Source: Coprinellus micaceus (lineage: Eukaryota > Basidiomycota > Agaricomycetes > Agaricales > Psathyrellaceae). From it: 64,000 nt of DNA. The notes beneath the pieces are model-generated. The model was given only the letters and a program-made list of their open reading frames with translations. It was not told where the DNA came from and ran no database searches. Where the stretch lies: positions 2,852,001 through 2,916,000 of the forward strand of contig OX596342.1 in the NCBI GenBank assembly GCA_951394405.1. Direction: 5' to 3'. Position numbers and translations under genes: made by a program. Shown here one piece after another: positions 36,101 to 45,609 of this stretch; the first letter of the stretch is position 1, and each line of letters begins with the position of its first letter.

Positions 36101-36245
36101 GTGTTCTCTTGTAGTCGTCGTCAGTGGGCTTGGCACTGCCCATAAAAATGCAAGCCAGTACCTCCTCAAGGTCTTCCCGAGGGGGGGGTAAACTCCGGTA
36201 GACCTTTACAGTAGGATTGGCGAACATGATGGCGTTCGCCATCAT
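30102..36245 (-). CDS. Helitron Rep-helicase polyprotein (main frame, damaged)
   Basis: 2,047 residues. It starts with the end of the DUF6570-type region (ANAIMFANPT, LPPPREDLEEVLACIFMGS). Next is the Helitron_like_N domain (AYPQMFPWLFPYGLGG near 180, then PNWFITFSPTDSRHP). The rolling-circle Rep HUH motif is LTLHLHLMLW near 423 and the Rep tyrosines YVTDYITK near 652. A PIF1-type SF1 helicase follows, with Walker A GGMGGTGKS near 1193 and Walker B FIDKISM near 1278, where the family has Asp-Glu. The helicase continues through GDFAQLPP and YASQGKT to about 1700. A C-terminal cysteine-protease-like domain starts near 1848 (NYSCPYDAVVVVLYDIW). The Lys for Glu change should abolish ATP hydrolysis. 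The frame lacks its own N-terminus because of the frameshift at about 36.25 kb. It acts in the nucleus, nicking and unwinding DNA during rolling-circle transposition. Confidence 0.9.
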   Translation of the reverse strand: MMANAIMFANPTVKVYRSLPPPREDLEEVLACIFMGSAKPTDDDYKRTPMLVRRNQVKEALEWLKLNYCDYEDLTISQEDLDSYPLSGVPVEVDFRKSDDSVDPTDKDPLEMSKHETSIEQGTTEGPCPFVVRGLTGAEYMNINMKTLKLKAMKHLESEGLMLGIGHEETPQSMYHNPQAYPQMFPWLFPYGLGGIGQSRHAKIMSEREHKRRLLLYHDKRFQTDLYFPMIAFNHEQMKSNVTGSFLFAKRKDFDKVSTRLSNLKPDVLQAVSQKLSNGEAFKPETEDERTCRALLDDIDHVGAFADGFLTSKKRMKNKIWALIAAKGAPNWFITFSPTDSRHPLCLYYADHDIKFSPSLRPDKERDQLILTNPVAAARFFHTMVSLVIKHVLGVDSDIPGLYGDPAAYYGTVEQQGRLTLHLHLMLWIKDSMSPQRIREKLLDKDSDFQKALIAYLEGTHKGELQTGAMEFVKSGVNTKVKSNPVGDPDGYLDPTMTLPAGPPTQLCGHNDTLNADCDDCQSIMRWNTEFREETDDILVRSNVHSCRVQRKLGDNDYNLKDQSKGSDLTMQSAAKGCLDKDGICSARFPRDTQEETTVDEEDGHITMKKLEAWVNTFTPTLSFLLRCNSDVTCLMSGTSIKAIVAYVTDYITKVSLKSHQIFSSAYDMYDHNSDIFNGDTKDGARRMVLKICNNLTAKMELGSPMASMYLLGNPDHYTSHNFVPFFWKRYVARVKSSWPEPNGTLEDDSDEDPDSIAEEPILLSVRDGELTGRSCVDDYAYRPDIYEGVSLYDWIQYSVKHRIPRKSKSADVDEWHTDGEDSEAEEPQSDSRGLESDSDIYSRFKPDHPQSKTHEVKCILKDNTGRIPNFLGGVLPRRTEGDYEYYCMTMLTLFSPWHSGVDLKNDSELWSDSFNAKTFSPFFTCVMKNINLRYECLDAKDDYRAQMNKLRAQKKKSAMWSPSTGQYEYADEYDEDFIEELGLHVDDHGFLDEQYDIGSGRVRRMGQMQEAQNIISRTGWLDESLPSDKTTAIPTEPSPATPTPLNTPAQDHEDLLNKPIETPSETTHTNAPHKNSLVTQFIQTGLSANHWKGVVKTKKLQALAEKQKNTQAQPVKSTKAKKPLEEVKAKVKLLDATYLKYFFRAKEKKSMEIIDEIVCDFCLNKEQERAFRIVANHAACNEPDQLKMYLGGMGGTGKSQVIKALIAMFEKRNESHRFIVLAPTGTAAALLNGSTYHSMLGITIRGKDEDNTPRRNETVSVNDARSRLRGVDYIFIDKISMVSCHELYGISAKLASIANIYDSPFGGYNLILAGDFAQLPPTSGVPLYGQTDRYDGGTSMRLRSQESAIGKHLWHQCTTVVILTQNMRQKSQSKEDTEFRDTLVNMRYGACNANNLKFLRSRVANRASQETSLALPRFRNMSVITAWNTYKDRYNAMGAAKFAKDLGKDLHEFVSNDILGVMEDVTTKKGGKVKRRKYGKTTLSQAVQNLIWNMEPHTSEHIAGKLSLCEGMPVMIRHNDATELCITKGQEGKLVGWDCHDGQWGTKVLDTVYVQLVNPPKDVQFPNLPKNVVPIVKSKQKIRCSLPDDSVLNVEREQVNILCNFSMTDYASQGKTREYNVVDLSRCKNYQSIYTCLLRSSKAKNMVILQHFDTEKITKGINGRLRQEFRELQILDTITRMRFEDTLAPEVVAKLRLPLIKSFNRHQGGIVECSKAWHSALQYKGDEDITERHTTQSHVMLWQDEQLFQHEAPGAKRHNIQAKTTKGSAPAATSDNGLPMSSTMGNTLTCPATPPRKSALSPAETPQGYKRPQVVDSTLSPAQRSKRPCIAEGVESESSPIGVTWDGDNYSCPYDAVVVVLYDIWNSNPLIWHATFNSMSPYLATLTLLFPRVQRKEISLEEARDSMRRQLSSTFPQAFPQGRKFAAVYPLLAILLGSEVRAHAHVFCTVNACTYSTYDDRFQMAAVDETQVRLQSTNHCQGRSIRLSSVLDIEPRRMSYPCQVCKHPTSVLRRLVMDDRPNIVAFDCQSRDVAPDLSIFFPTAQG

Positions 36246-37903
36246 CTTTGCGCGACCACTCGCACCAAGCAGCGGTTGTGACGAACCCTGGCGACAAGCA
36301 TCTTCTCTGCAAATGTCAAGCCCTTCAGAACATTGGGGACTTCACCCAGCCACAGGCCATTCGCTAAGGAATACTTCGGAACCTTATCCCCGGCAACACT
36401 TCTCTGGCAGGGAACACAGATCGTGTCCCGACCAGGTAGCATCACTGGCCCAGCTACATCTTCGATTGGGTCATCGAGAGCTGTTCTTTCTTTCCTGGAG
36501 ATGTCGGGTGTTGCAAGGATGGAATAGTCCAAACTTCCTTCCGACAAGGGTCGCATGTCTTTCAGAGGGACCAGCATTCCACATACTGCACATCCGGCCT
36601 CCTCAAAATTCTTGGGGTCGATATCGTTGCAAAAGTTACTGATAATCTGCCTTTGCAAATAGTCGGAGGGAGGCATGGGGGGAAAGGCACCATCAGCAGG
36701 CTCTTTGTTACGAGACTCATCTAATCCAGTTGCCTGCGCGGTGGCATTGGCAGCTTTGTCCACACGTCTGCGACCAGGGGGTTTGGCATGGGCAGCCTTT
36801 TGAAATATAGACCAAACTTGTATGCCTTGGGTTGCAATAGCACGGTCGATTAACCCACGAAGGACTTCCTTCTTCCTATTTGAGTTGTTGACCACCACAC
36901 CATACTGCAAAGCGAGGAGCTTCATCTGTTCCCTTGAGAGTCGAGAAACAATCAGGTCCAGAGGAGCACGTACGGCAAGCTGGTTCGGCTGTGTGTGCAA
37001 ATAAGTTGTTGCTTGAGACAAAGGCAATGTCATCGACAGGGCAAAGTTATCATTAGACACGAATTGAGAGCCCTGCGAATTGACATTCGGATAGGCAGTT
37101 AGGTCGGCATAAGAGTACAAGCGAGAGGAAGCGGGTACTGGACCCGGTTTACCACCTTTATTACAATTCCCCCTAGGACGAGGAGGATCAACCTTTTCAC
37201 TACGACGTACGAAGGTACGTATATACGTCACTGCATCCCAGTCACTGCAAAAGAGCGACAGGGACGACAAGATGTGGCGGAATCCAGATCTCCAAGAAAA
37301 CGAGGTGATGTCCAACTTGGGTAGGTCGCAGGATATTGCGGGATGTTCTTCACTGAGAACCACCCGGAAATCGTGTCGAAGAAACATGGAACGACGCAGT
37401 AGTAAGGCCACCAGGCGGGCCTTTCTGTTGCGTTCAAGGGGTTGAGGCAGGAAAACGGGGTTGCGTACATTGTTGTGATACAAGAACAATACCGTGTTTT
37501 CACCCGAGCAGATGCTCGATACAACAGCCGCGGATGGCGTCAGCGACAAACCTGAACCTGAGAACCCATAGTGGTAACACAGACAGCGATTGACAGCTCT
37601 TCCAGAGCTCGAAATGACGCGCAGAGATGCGCAGAGTTCGTCATACAGACTATACGTTGAGGAAGATAGAAGAAGGAAGTAGGTCCACGCAAGGAAGATG
37701 GGCAGCAAGAAGCGGGGCCTCAAAAACAGTGCCATGGATGCGGGGCAACGACAAGGAAGGAAGGAAGAATTCGTCGCACCTCCTAATTGTTCAACTTGAA
37801 CATGAGGTAAATACATGCAAACAGTCGCGAGGCACGTGGTCGAACGCGCCGCGGCAGGCATAAGGCGCGCGGTATGATACGCGTTATGGATGCAGGAGCA
37901 CAA
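36242..37903 (-). pseudogene. Helitron N-terminal frame (DUF6570-type region), frameshifted
   Basis: Upstream half of the same protein. It shows a SAP-like segment (LSREQMKLLALQYGVVV), a CAVC...CVPC cysteine set and the conserved LTFAEKMLVARVRHNRC that in intact Helitrons runs straight into KMMANAIMFANP. Here the frame ends in TGA at 36242-36244, overlapping the ATG of the main frame. A one-base slip just upstream (about 36246-36260) would rejoin them. The junction coincides with a perfect 9-bp-stem palindrome at 36226-36245. The first ~100 residues look non-coding, so the true start is inside (perhaps near 37.7 kb). Confidence 0.75.
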
Positions 37904-37924
37904 ATAATCATAGAATACACTACG

Positions 37925-38736
37925 TTATATCTCAGATTCTTTATCTGGTACGCCAAACGCATCGAGAGCCTGGACGTCCTTCATCTCAGCCCTCGTGATC
38001 CAGAGGTCGTCTGCAGGGGGGAAGCCGGCCCAGCGAACGAGGTAACGCCTCCAGGGACCGGTCCTCTTAAAGTCCAGAACGCGCTCGACAAACCAGCATT
38101 CGTCTGACCCGCCGGACATAACGGGCGGGGGGTACGGGCCAGGGTGGTATCGAAGCTCGGGCTTGATGTTCGGAACGCGCTCGCATTGTAACCTAAGAAC
38201 TTGTGAGTGAAGGCCAAACAAATTGGAGAGGACCGTACAACGGAGAGCGAAGATGATGCCCAAGTACAGCGGCGCTGTAACTCGAATATCCTCTGCACGT
38301 TCTGTTAGCTGATTTAACTGAAGCAAGTAATAATATATCTTACTCGAAATCGACGTGGAGCAGGAGTTGGTCCCTGCGGGGATCTTGGTTCAAGTCCTCA
38401 AGGGCACGGAAAAATACGCGATCACCGGGGTCGAGTACCAGCATCATCAACTTCCAAGTTGATGCGTCTACAAACCGTCAAGACCCTCGTTAGCGCCAGA
38501 GAGACAACGGTAAACTCACCTTGGGACATAAACACCTCTCTGGATGCGGCCCTCCCCAGTATGAACGCCTTCGCGTGCTTGACGACATTGCATACGAGTA
38601 CGAAAGACCGGGCGCCCGACTCCGGCTGAAGGGGATGGTTGTGGGCCCGTATCGCGGGGATGCAATGGCCTTGGCGATCTCCGAGGGCGAAGGAACGCAA
38701 GTTTTGCTCACTGTAAGGTGCGGCGACCACGTTCAT
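37925..38736 (-). CDS. Chromodomain protein
   Basis: Exons (minus strand) 38736-38520, 38467-38344, 38301-38239 and 38192-37925 splice in frame to 223 residues; each intron is 42-52 nt with proper ends. The C-terminal part is a chromodomain: ECWFVERVLDFKRTG, YLVRWAGFPPADDLWITRAE, then a final helix VQALDAFGV. It has the Tyr-x-Val-x-Trp strand and a Trp in the position of the methyl-lysine cage. The expected WEP motif is replaced by LWI, so ligand binding may differ. The N-terminal 140 residues are not recognised. It is not part of a gypsy integrase: no reverse transcriptase or integrase lies nearby. It faces the oxygenase gene from a shared ~530-bp divergent promoter region, so they may be co-regulated. 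Likely a chromatin reader; its target is unknown. Confidence 0.7.
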
Positions 38737-39265
38737 ATTGTTATACTGGGTGGTAGAAGAGAGAGATAACTAACCTTATCCTTCCTCAGTAATCGTGGCG
38801 GGGTTTCAGTGGAAGAGGAGACGAGCGCAGGGGGAGTGAGACGAGCACACCGCGACGCTCCATGACGGCGGTTGCAGAGGCTGATAGGTGGAGTGATGGG
38901 TTAGGCATGGGCTCGGGGCCACGCGGATTTAATTAACGGGATCAGATTGCTCACGGTTGGATTACTACAGATTACAACTCGGTGCATTCCTCCTCCTCGA
39001 CTGCCTTCATCATTCGACGCCTCACCTCCATCTCCCATACCGAACGCAACTCACTGGGCGCGATGGCTGACATCTCGGAGTGCCAGCCAGGCACCTACGT
39101 CATCGGGGTTCACATTCGGGGCGGACGCCTGAAACCGCAGGGAGCAGAGTGACATCCTTGGGGATGTCTAAGGAGAAAGCGAGACCGATTCAGGAGGGAG
39201 GAGTTAAAGGAGAAGGGCAGACGACAGTACAGGTACCCCTTCCTTACCCCCCTCCTTCTATCAGA
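38737..39265. promoter_or_regulatory. Divergent promoter region
   Basis: Separates the start codons of the chromodomain gene (minus) and the oxygenase-fusion gene (plus). Open frame continues upstream of 39266, so a start at Met 39164 is possible and the real gap may be ~430 bp. No clear TATA box; pyrimidine-rich tracts occur. No other gene seen. Confidence 0.4.
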
Positions 39266-42200
39266 ATGACGAATTACAACTTAGCTGCATTGTCCGAGTA
39301 CACGCTCCCCAACGCCTGCGACTCGAGGCTCCCCACCCTGTACATCGTTGAAGATCACCCCCTTCACCCCTCTACCCATCCGGGGCGTAGTTTCGTAGTC
39401 GCCGTTCGCCCCACCATTGAGGCCATGGAGGAGGCCGAGCAGTTCGAGAAGTCGCTCGAAATTCCGCGGGGGCAGAAGGAGGAATTGGATGCACAAGGTG
39501 CGTAACGTCGACACATACCCTAGAAGCTGTATTCACGAAATCGCTTAGGCCTGCTGGAACTCGAACCAGGAGACTACCTGTATGGGAGGAACGAGTTGGG
39601 GTCAGGACGTCCAGAGGATGACGTTCTGTTCGCGTGGAGCGTTGGAGAGTAAGTCGTAGGTTAATAGTCTAGTCCTTCGGCGGTTTACCAGTTTACAGGG
39701 GGTCACTGACCGCCGATGCCAAGTCCGCGCTGGACACCGCGACGCGCAACGCCCTTGGTGGACGAGCAGGACGAACCCGCTCCAGCGTCCGCATGGAGTG
39801 TTACTTCAAGCCCGTGAAAGCAGACACCCGCTGTTACGGGGTTGCAAGCTCACTCGAACGGCAGCCTACCATTGTCGCACCCACCGCTCAGCTCAAGGAC
39901 CCCAGAAACTCCGAGGAGGTCAGGGATATTGCGTCTGGGCTCGCATCGGTGAGTCGATGATTGCGTTGGGGTGGGTCACCCGCTAATCGTGCCTCGCAGG
40001 CGGTCGCCCCGATAGCGATGCACAGCATGCACCAAGCTCCGACATCGGTCCAAGGCGCCATACGCCGCAGGTCGGAGATGCTGGGGTTGCCTCGATTGGG
40101 ATCGAACGCCAACTGGGCCTTTCAAGCCCTACAAGTCAACGTAGCATCCGTACCGGAGGACAGGAGCGGTGAGTCGGCTATGTTCGTGAACACGTAGGAC
40201 CGTACTAACATTTGTTTTGTCGTAGGGGACTTGTCACAGCAGATGGGCTTCTTCGGCCAGGCCCACTTCGATGAAGGAGACAGCGCGGGGCACTACACCA
40301 ACATGATAACGAATTCCGACCTTCCGGACGGCTACGATGCGGGTTACTTTCACCTGCTTGCTTTCGGAGTATACGTTCGACTCAGAAACTATTGCAGTTT
40401 CAACTTCCAGGGAAACCGGAGGCATGGAGGTTCGGGCCCGTTTCCTCCTCCTGGGGAGACACCTCCCCCCCACGCATACCGCTTCAACCTCGTATCCTAT
40501 CCGCCTGCCAACATGATGAACCCGACTCAAACGCGATGGAGAGTAGCAACGAACCCCGGTATCCCCGCCTATGTTACACCTGAGATGCGAGACCCGGAGT
40601 ACGTTGACGATTCAGGGATGCATGAGCTGGTGTTGAAGCATGTTTTTTAGGTATCATCCACCATGTAGTAGCACCACCGGCAATGAGAGCGCGACCTTCT
40701 TCAAGCACGGCTACGTGTACATGGACAGGCAATCGCAGGCAGAGTTCTACTCGCGCGCGTTGTACGACATGTGTCGTTACTACGCAAACCAAGTCCCCAC
40801 CGATACAAGGTTCACTATCAACCCAGATACCCTCCTACAGGCGTTCAGCTATCGGGGAGAGGATGGCGTCGATAGGACAGTACCTCGGTGGGAGATGGCG
40901 CCCCGCGTCGAAGTGGATGAACCAGCGACGACCGAAGTCAAGGAGCATTACGCCAAAACTCGAAGGATGTGGGAGGAGGATTACAAGAAGACGGCAGGGA
41001 TGATACCCTCTCGATTTTTGCGCAGCGCAAAATTGAGAGCGGCTATGGGGTGCACAGAAGGTGAGGCATACCAGAGTCGCTATGCTCTAAAGCTGACGTT
41101 CCGCAGTCGATTGTGAAAGCGATGCAACAACCACACCCCCAAAACCCACCAAGTCTTGTAAACGGAAGGCGCCCGACGACAAGGCGAGCGCTGCCAAGAA
41201 GCAGAAAACCGTGCAGGTGCCTCGAATTGTCGTACCGGCGAGCGAGACGGAGAACCAGGGCGAAAGCTCTCAGCAGGGATTGCGGAACTCGGCGAGCAAG
41301 GGAACGAAGACGAAGATGACACCTGGGGCGAAGACATCTAAAAAAGGAGGGAGGAGTAAGGGTAAAGGGAAGGCCGACGCATCAAGGGAGGAGAAGGAAG
41401 GTCAGTACGGGCCAGGATGCAGAATGAATATACGCTGAACATCCACACAGAAAATCAATTTTCATTCGCTCGGGAGACCACGGCAGCCCTACTCGAGAAC
41501 GAGCTGTACCAGTTCATGCGTGAGATCAAGGCGGCAGGCGAGATGGAAAGGCAGCAAGATTTGTCGACGGTTACCGCCCTCGTATCGGAGACGGTTGATG
41601 CAGTAGGCGGACATCCACAGGCACCTACCAGTGGTCAAGACGTAGGCACTATCGTCGATAACATTGTCAATATCGAGGCGATCATCGGCTCAAACGGATA
41701 CGACGTGCGGCTCGGATGGGTAGCCGCTACCACAGGACGATCGGCGGTCTGGCAGTGGTTGACCAAGGACGTGAAGACCATGGCGAGGCAGGAGCTCGAC
41801 CGCAGACCAGAGCAGCCGGAGCAGACGCCGTGGATTTCCAGGCTGGTATCCAAGGCGCGGGGAGTTCTTCAAGGCAGGTTAGAGAGCTCGACGTTTGATT
41901 CGGGCGAACACCACTTCCACGGCGTGGACGGCGGCGTAAGCTACCTCTTCGTGAACGCCAAGTCGAAGAGAAAGCTGGCAGGGAACGAGTTGAAGGATGC
42001 AGTGTGTGACGCGGTATCGGATATAGTTTCGGGGTGGCTCCAATATTCGAAAGAGGCCAACATGAAGTTGGAGTGGTTTCTGTCGGCCTTGAGGGAGGCT
42101 CTGGGGGAGGAGATCATGTCCATGGATCACACATGGAGGTTGGTTACGAACTTCAGGTCCACCTATGTATCGTCGGGAAGCCACCCGAACCGCACGGCAG

Positions 42201-43222
42201 ACCCCAACTTGACTATCGCCTTCAAGGAGGAGGTTGCTCGACACCCAATCCTCCAAGAGAACACCAGGGAGCACGAGATCTACACCCAGTATCAGCGCTT
42301 GTACCGGGGGGAGATATCGACTTCTGAAGTGACGATCGCTTTTGGGACTGGTCCTGGATGGGCCAAGTACGTCGCCATGTGGAGAACCGCGCTGCAGTAC
42401 GTGAACTCCCCGACCTCTGAACCTGAAACCAAATTTCATCAACTACTCATCAACGACGCTGATTTCTACCTCCCCGTTCGAGAGAAGGCTCCCTGCCGGA
42501 CAAGGTCGACCCAGGCAGATGGGCCCTACCAGGAGAACACTATCAAGACGCTCCCAGGAATTTTCAGTGTGCTCGTATTCCGCTGTATCACCTACCGTTC
42601 CCCGTTCTTCTTCAACCACAAACCTTTGTACCAAGACTGGCAAGATTTCTCCGACCGAATCGACAACATCCTCGGAACCCCGGGGTTCGAAGGGATGAAG
42701 TGGGACAACACTTACTTCTCCCTGCTGGGACCTTACGGGCGGCCAAACCCCCAGCGTAGCGTGGAGCTCGCTGAGAGGTACTACAAGACGATATCCGAGC
42801 GTCGGTGGACCCATTTCTGTGGGCGACGTCGAACGTTCTCGGAAACGATGAAGTATTTTGCTCCAACCAACATAAAGAAAAACATTTACCCACAGCTGGG
42901 AGATCTGGCGCGGATGGGATTGGTGTGTGACCTGGCGTATGCGTCCGTGTGCGAGATGCCGACACTAGGCGATATGGCTGAATGCGTTGTGACGATGGGA
43001 AGTGGGGCCTTGAAGGGGCTGCAGATCCTGAGGGTAATCGACGAGTTTCCCAAGAAGACCACCAAGACGAGGAAGATCAAGCTAGTAGAGGATGCACTGC
43101 AACAGGTGATGGATTTCATGGAAGGCAAGTTTAGCAAAGTCGAGCAGCAGGAGATGGGTTTGGACCTTATAGTATTGGAACACTCATTGTGTAAATTGAG
43201 TCGGGCGGAGAAGGAACTCTAA
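39266..43222 (+). CDS. Probable TET/JBP-type 2OG-Fe(II) oxygenase fused to a large orphan domain
   Basis: Exons 39266-39497, 39549-39648, 39699-39948, 40000-40168, 40226-40631 (end uncertain), 40672-41060, 41107-41400 and 41451-43222 join in frame to about 1,203 residues. Around 257-344 lies a double-stranded beta-helix signature: HFD (His264, Asp266), YDAGYFHLLAFGVYVRL, RHGG (His317) and YRFNLVSYPP (Arg336). These fit the two His and one Asp iron ligands and the 2-oxoglutarate Arg. The layout recalls the TET/JBP-like proteins expanded in mushroom genomes, which oxidise 5-methylcytosine or thymine; the assignment is by motif only. Residues ~520-610 are a Lys-rich linker with nuclear-localisation-like CKRKAPDDK and KKQK. 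The last 590 residues form one large, mostly helical domain I do not recognise (ending LIVLEHSLCKLSRAEKEL). Likely nuclear. The fifth exon's 3' splice is the weakest part of the model. Confidence 0.7.
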
Positions 43223-43276
43223 CCCATTGATTCTATTAATTAGACCATGTAACGAGATCCAATATATGTATGTGAA

Positions 43277-45245
43277 CTAAGCGGCGAGTACAACGGCCCA
43301 CTTGATGTACAAGCTGCACCTCCAATTGTTGCTCCAATAGTTAGAATGAGCGCCGTAGCCAACAAGAACGCAAGCGCCGAGGTCGACTTCGTCGCCGGGG
43401 CTCCAAAGAGAACCCGACTCGCGAAGACTGTTGAGAGAGTGTTCGACGTTGTCCATGTCGAAGTTGGAACTGCGACTGTCGTAGATGGGAACTGTAGCAG
43501 GGTTACATCAGAGAGGGTTGGCGATTGACACAGAGGTAGTGCACTTACTCTGAGCAGACCATTCATATCCTCCATTCCACTTAGGCTGGGGAGTCGAAGA
43601 CACCGACTTTTTGGTAGGGCTAGAGGCGAGGGTGAGGCCCCCGATCTGCTTAGTAGGGAGGTAAGAAGTTGATGATCCCTGAGCCTTGGCTTGGGGAGAG
43701 TCAGCGATCGAGATGCACCACGATGAGAGAAGCAGTACGAACTGGGCATGAACTTGGTCTGGTAGGTGACGACATTGTTCGCACGGCTGACTTGCATGTG
43801 GAGGCTGTCCTCCTGGAAGACAGTGCAAAGGAAAGCCATCTGACGCTCGTGCTCGACCCGATGGCCTAAAATCTGCAGGGCCTTGTAGGTGGGGCCCTTG
43901 TCACCGGACCTGGGCGTGACAATGTTGCTGGACATGCAGACACCGAGAGTGACGAGGGTGACCGGTTCCAGAGTCGCGCGGTTGACGAGGGCGAAAGAAG
44001 TGCCGTTCCAATCCTTGGACCAAGTTTCTTTGGCGGCGAAGTGAACAGGGTCATCGCGAGCAGGGTTGACGATGGAGCGATCCTTCGAGCTGACGTACGA
44101 AACAATGCTTTCGATGTACCTGGAACGACGTCGGGAATAAGTTAAGAGCACAGGGTAGCCAACGCTGAGAAACGTACCCATCATCAAGTTTATAAGGCTC
44201 CCATACGCTCATATCCACACTCGGAACGATCGGCCTCCCAGAGATGTCGTCAATGGGAAGGTCGTGGGGGACGTTACCGTAACCAGTAGACTGGAACGCC
44301 CTAGATTCGGTGAGCAGGCGTATCAGAAAAAGACAGACAGAACTCACGGAAGGAACGGAAGGTCATTATACAGACCCTTTTCCTTGAGGACGACATCGAA
44401 GTCATCCTTCAAGGTTACGCCACAAAGATCAGGACGAGCCCTGAGCAGTCTGAGTCAGGCCCAAAAAAGGGTAAGGTAGAGGAGGGGACCTACACCGTGG
44501 TGCGAACAAGACTCTTGCCATCTCGCCATTGGGAAGCCCATGCAGTGCGTCGTTGACGGTCATTGAAGACGGACAGAGCAACGCGAGGCATAGCGTCAAC
44601 GTCGTAGGGGAGGGCGGTAGTGTCAGAACCATGGGGAGCCGGGTCGCCAGCAGGCGGCATGGCGGCGAAGAGTCTCGCGGCGACGCCCGCAGACGTCCCT
44701 TGAGTCGCAGGTGTTCCGCTACCTTCATTGCCCTAGAATAGGATGAGAGATGGCAGAGGTTACAAACACAAATTAAAAAAAGTGAAAAGATAACATACAT
44801 CAGAGCGACTCTTTTTAGTACTGGAAAGGAATAATCAGTATGATAGAAGGGGTGATCAAGGAAAGTACAGGTACTCACGGAGACGGTGCTCCAGAACCAG
44901 GCGGGGCGATATCAACATCCTCCCCGTCTGCATTGTGGACGCGCTTGCCGAGGGAGGGAGCAGGAGGGGAGACAGCAGGATCACCAGCATCCCTGATTGG
45001 GTAGAATCAGAGAGGTAGAGTCAGATAGGCGAGGTGACGACTCACGATGCAACAGAAGGTCCATGGCCAAGGACCTGCTGCATAGCGACAGTTCCCTCAG
45101 CGGGGGGATCACCCTTACAAGGACTAGTCGGGGTAAAAGACCAAAGATGAGGGACCAAGTAGGACAGGGGAAGCCAAACGGAGACTCACGCTCTACCACC
45201 AGTGGTTATACGAGCCGAGCTTCGCGGTTTCGAAGGGGAAGACAT
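43277..45245 (-). CDS. Orphan multi-exon protein, family unknown
   Basis: About ten exons can be chained on the minus strand from Met at 45243-45245 (MSSPSKPRSSARITTGGRA) to TAG at 43277-43279. The first ~120 residues are Pro/Ser/Gly-rich and disordered (GDPPAEGTVAMQQVLGHG, then SDAGDPAVSPPAPSLGK). A globular region follows: ALSVFNDRQRRTAWASQWRD, LKDDFDVVLKEKGLYNDLPF, VPHDLPIDDISGRPIVPSVD, YIESIVSYVSSKDRS, SFALVNRATLEPVTLVTLG and RVEHERQMAFLCTVFQEDSL. The C-terminus is IPIYDSRSSNFDMDNVEHSL and WSPGDEVDLGACVLVGY, ending in a beta-rich CSLYIKWAVVLAA. I recall similar proteins in many copies in mushroom genomes but no assigned function. It converges with the oxygenase gene, 54 bp between stop codons. 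Splicing of some middle exons is approximate. Confidence 0.65.
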
Positions 45246-45609
45246 CGTAGCAGGAGGAAGGATAGGTCTTGGAAGGGAAGAGAACAGAGGACAGAGGAGA
45301 GGGCGCTACGCTCAGCGTGTTTAAGTCCAGGCAAACGACCAATCAGAAGGCGAGTACGCGGCACATCTAAGATCAGACACGAGCACATACGAGGGGGATG
45401 GCTCCCAAAAAAAAATGCAAAAACCCAAAGGGGAAAAGAAGGGACCGCATAAGCGAGCATCACCGTAAATGGGTGCCTCACTGCGAACGTTGGGGAAATA
45501 CCTTTTCCGATGTACCCAGGAATAATGCAGATTGGACGTATCGAGGAACAGAATAAGTATGTGGGGAGAACGCAACCCTGGCAACCATCTTACGGGTCAA
45601 ACAGCCCCC

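Larger units (their letters stand above)
29851..37903 (-). mobile_element. Decayed Helitron (rolling-circle transposon)
   Basis: About 8 kb on the minus strand encode one Helitron polyprotein in three pieces: an N-terminal frame (to 36242), a Rep-helicase frame (36245-30102) and a C-terminal fragment (30098-29889). The outer limits are approximate. The 5' TC end must lie between about 37.65 and 37.92 kb, because a chromodomain gene ends at 37925. The 3' end lies between 29693 and 29888. Three lesions (frameshift, Walker B Glu to Lys, in-frame stop) suggest it is dead, though the long open frames show it inserted fairly recently. Confidence 0.85.

Noticed and set aside
37925..38192. Chromodomain as the tail of a Ty3/gypsy retrotransposon
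   Set aside because: No integrase, reverse transcriptase, protease or LTR nearby, and the domain sits at the end of a spliced four-exon gene.
38380..38410. Possible tRNA T-loop (GGTTCAAGTCC)
   Set aside because: Flanking bases do not give acceptor, D or anticodon stems, and it lies in a coding exon of the chromodomain gene.
38521..38769. Plus-strand frame with a protein-like translation (RLRLKGMVVGPYRGDAMALA)
   Set aside because: It is antisense to the first exon of the chromodomain gene, whose splice sites and downstream frames agree; only one can be coding.
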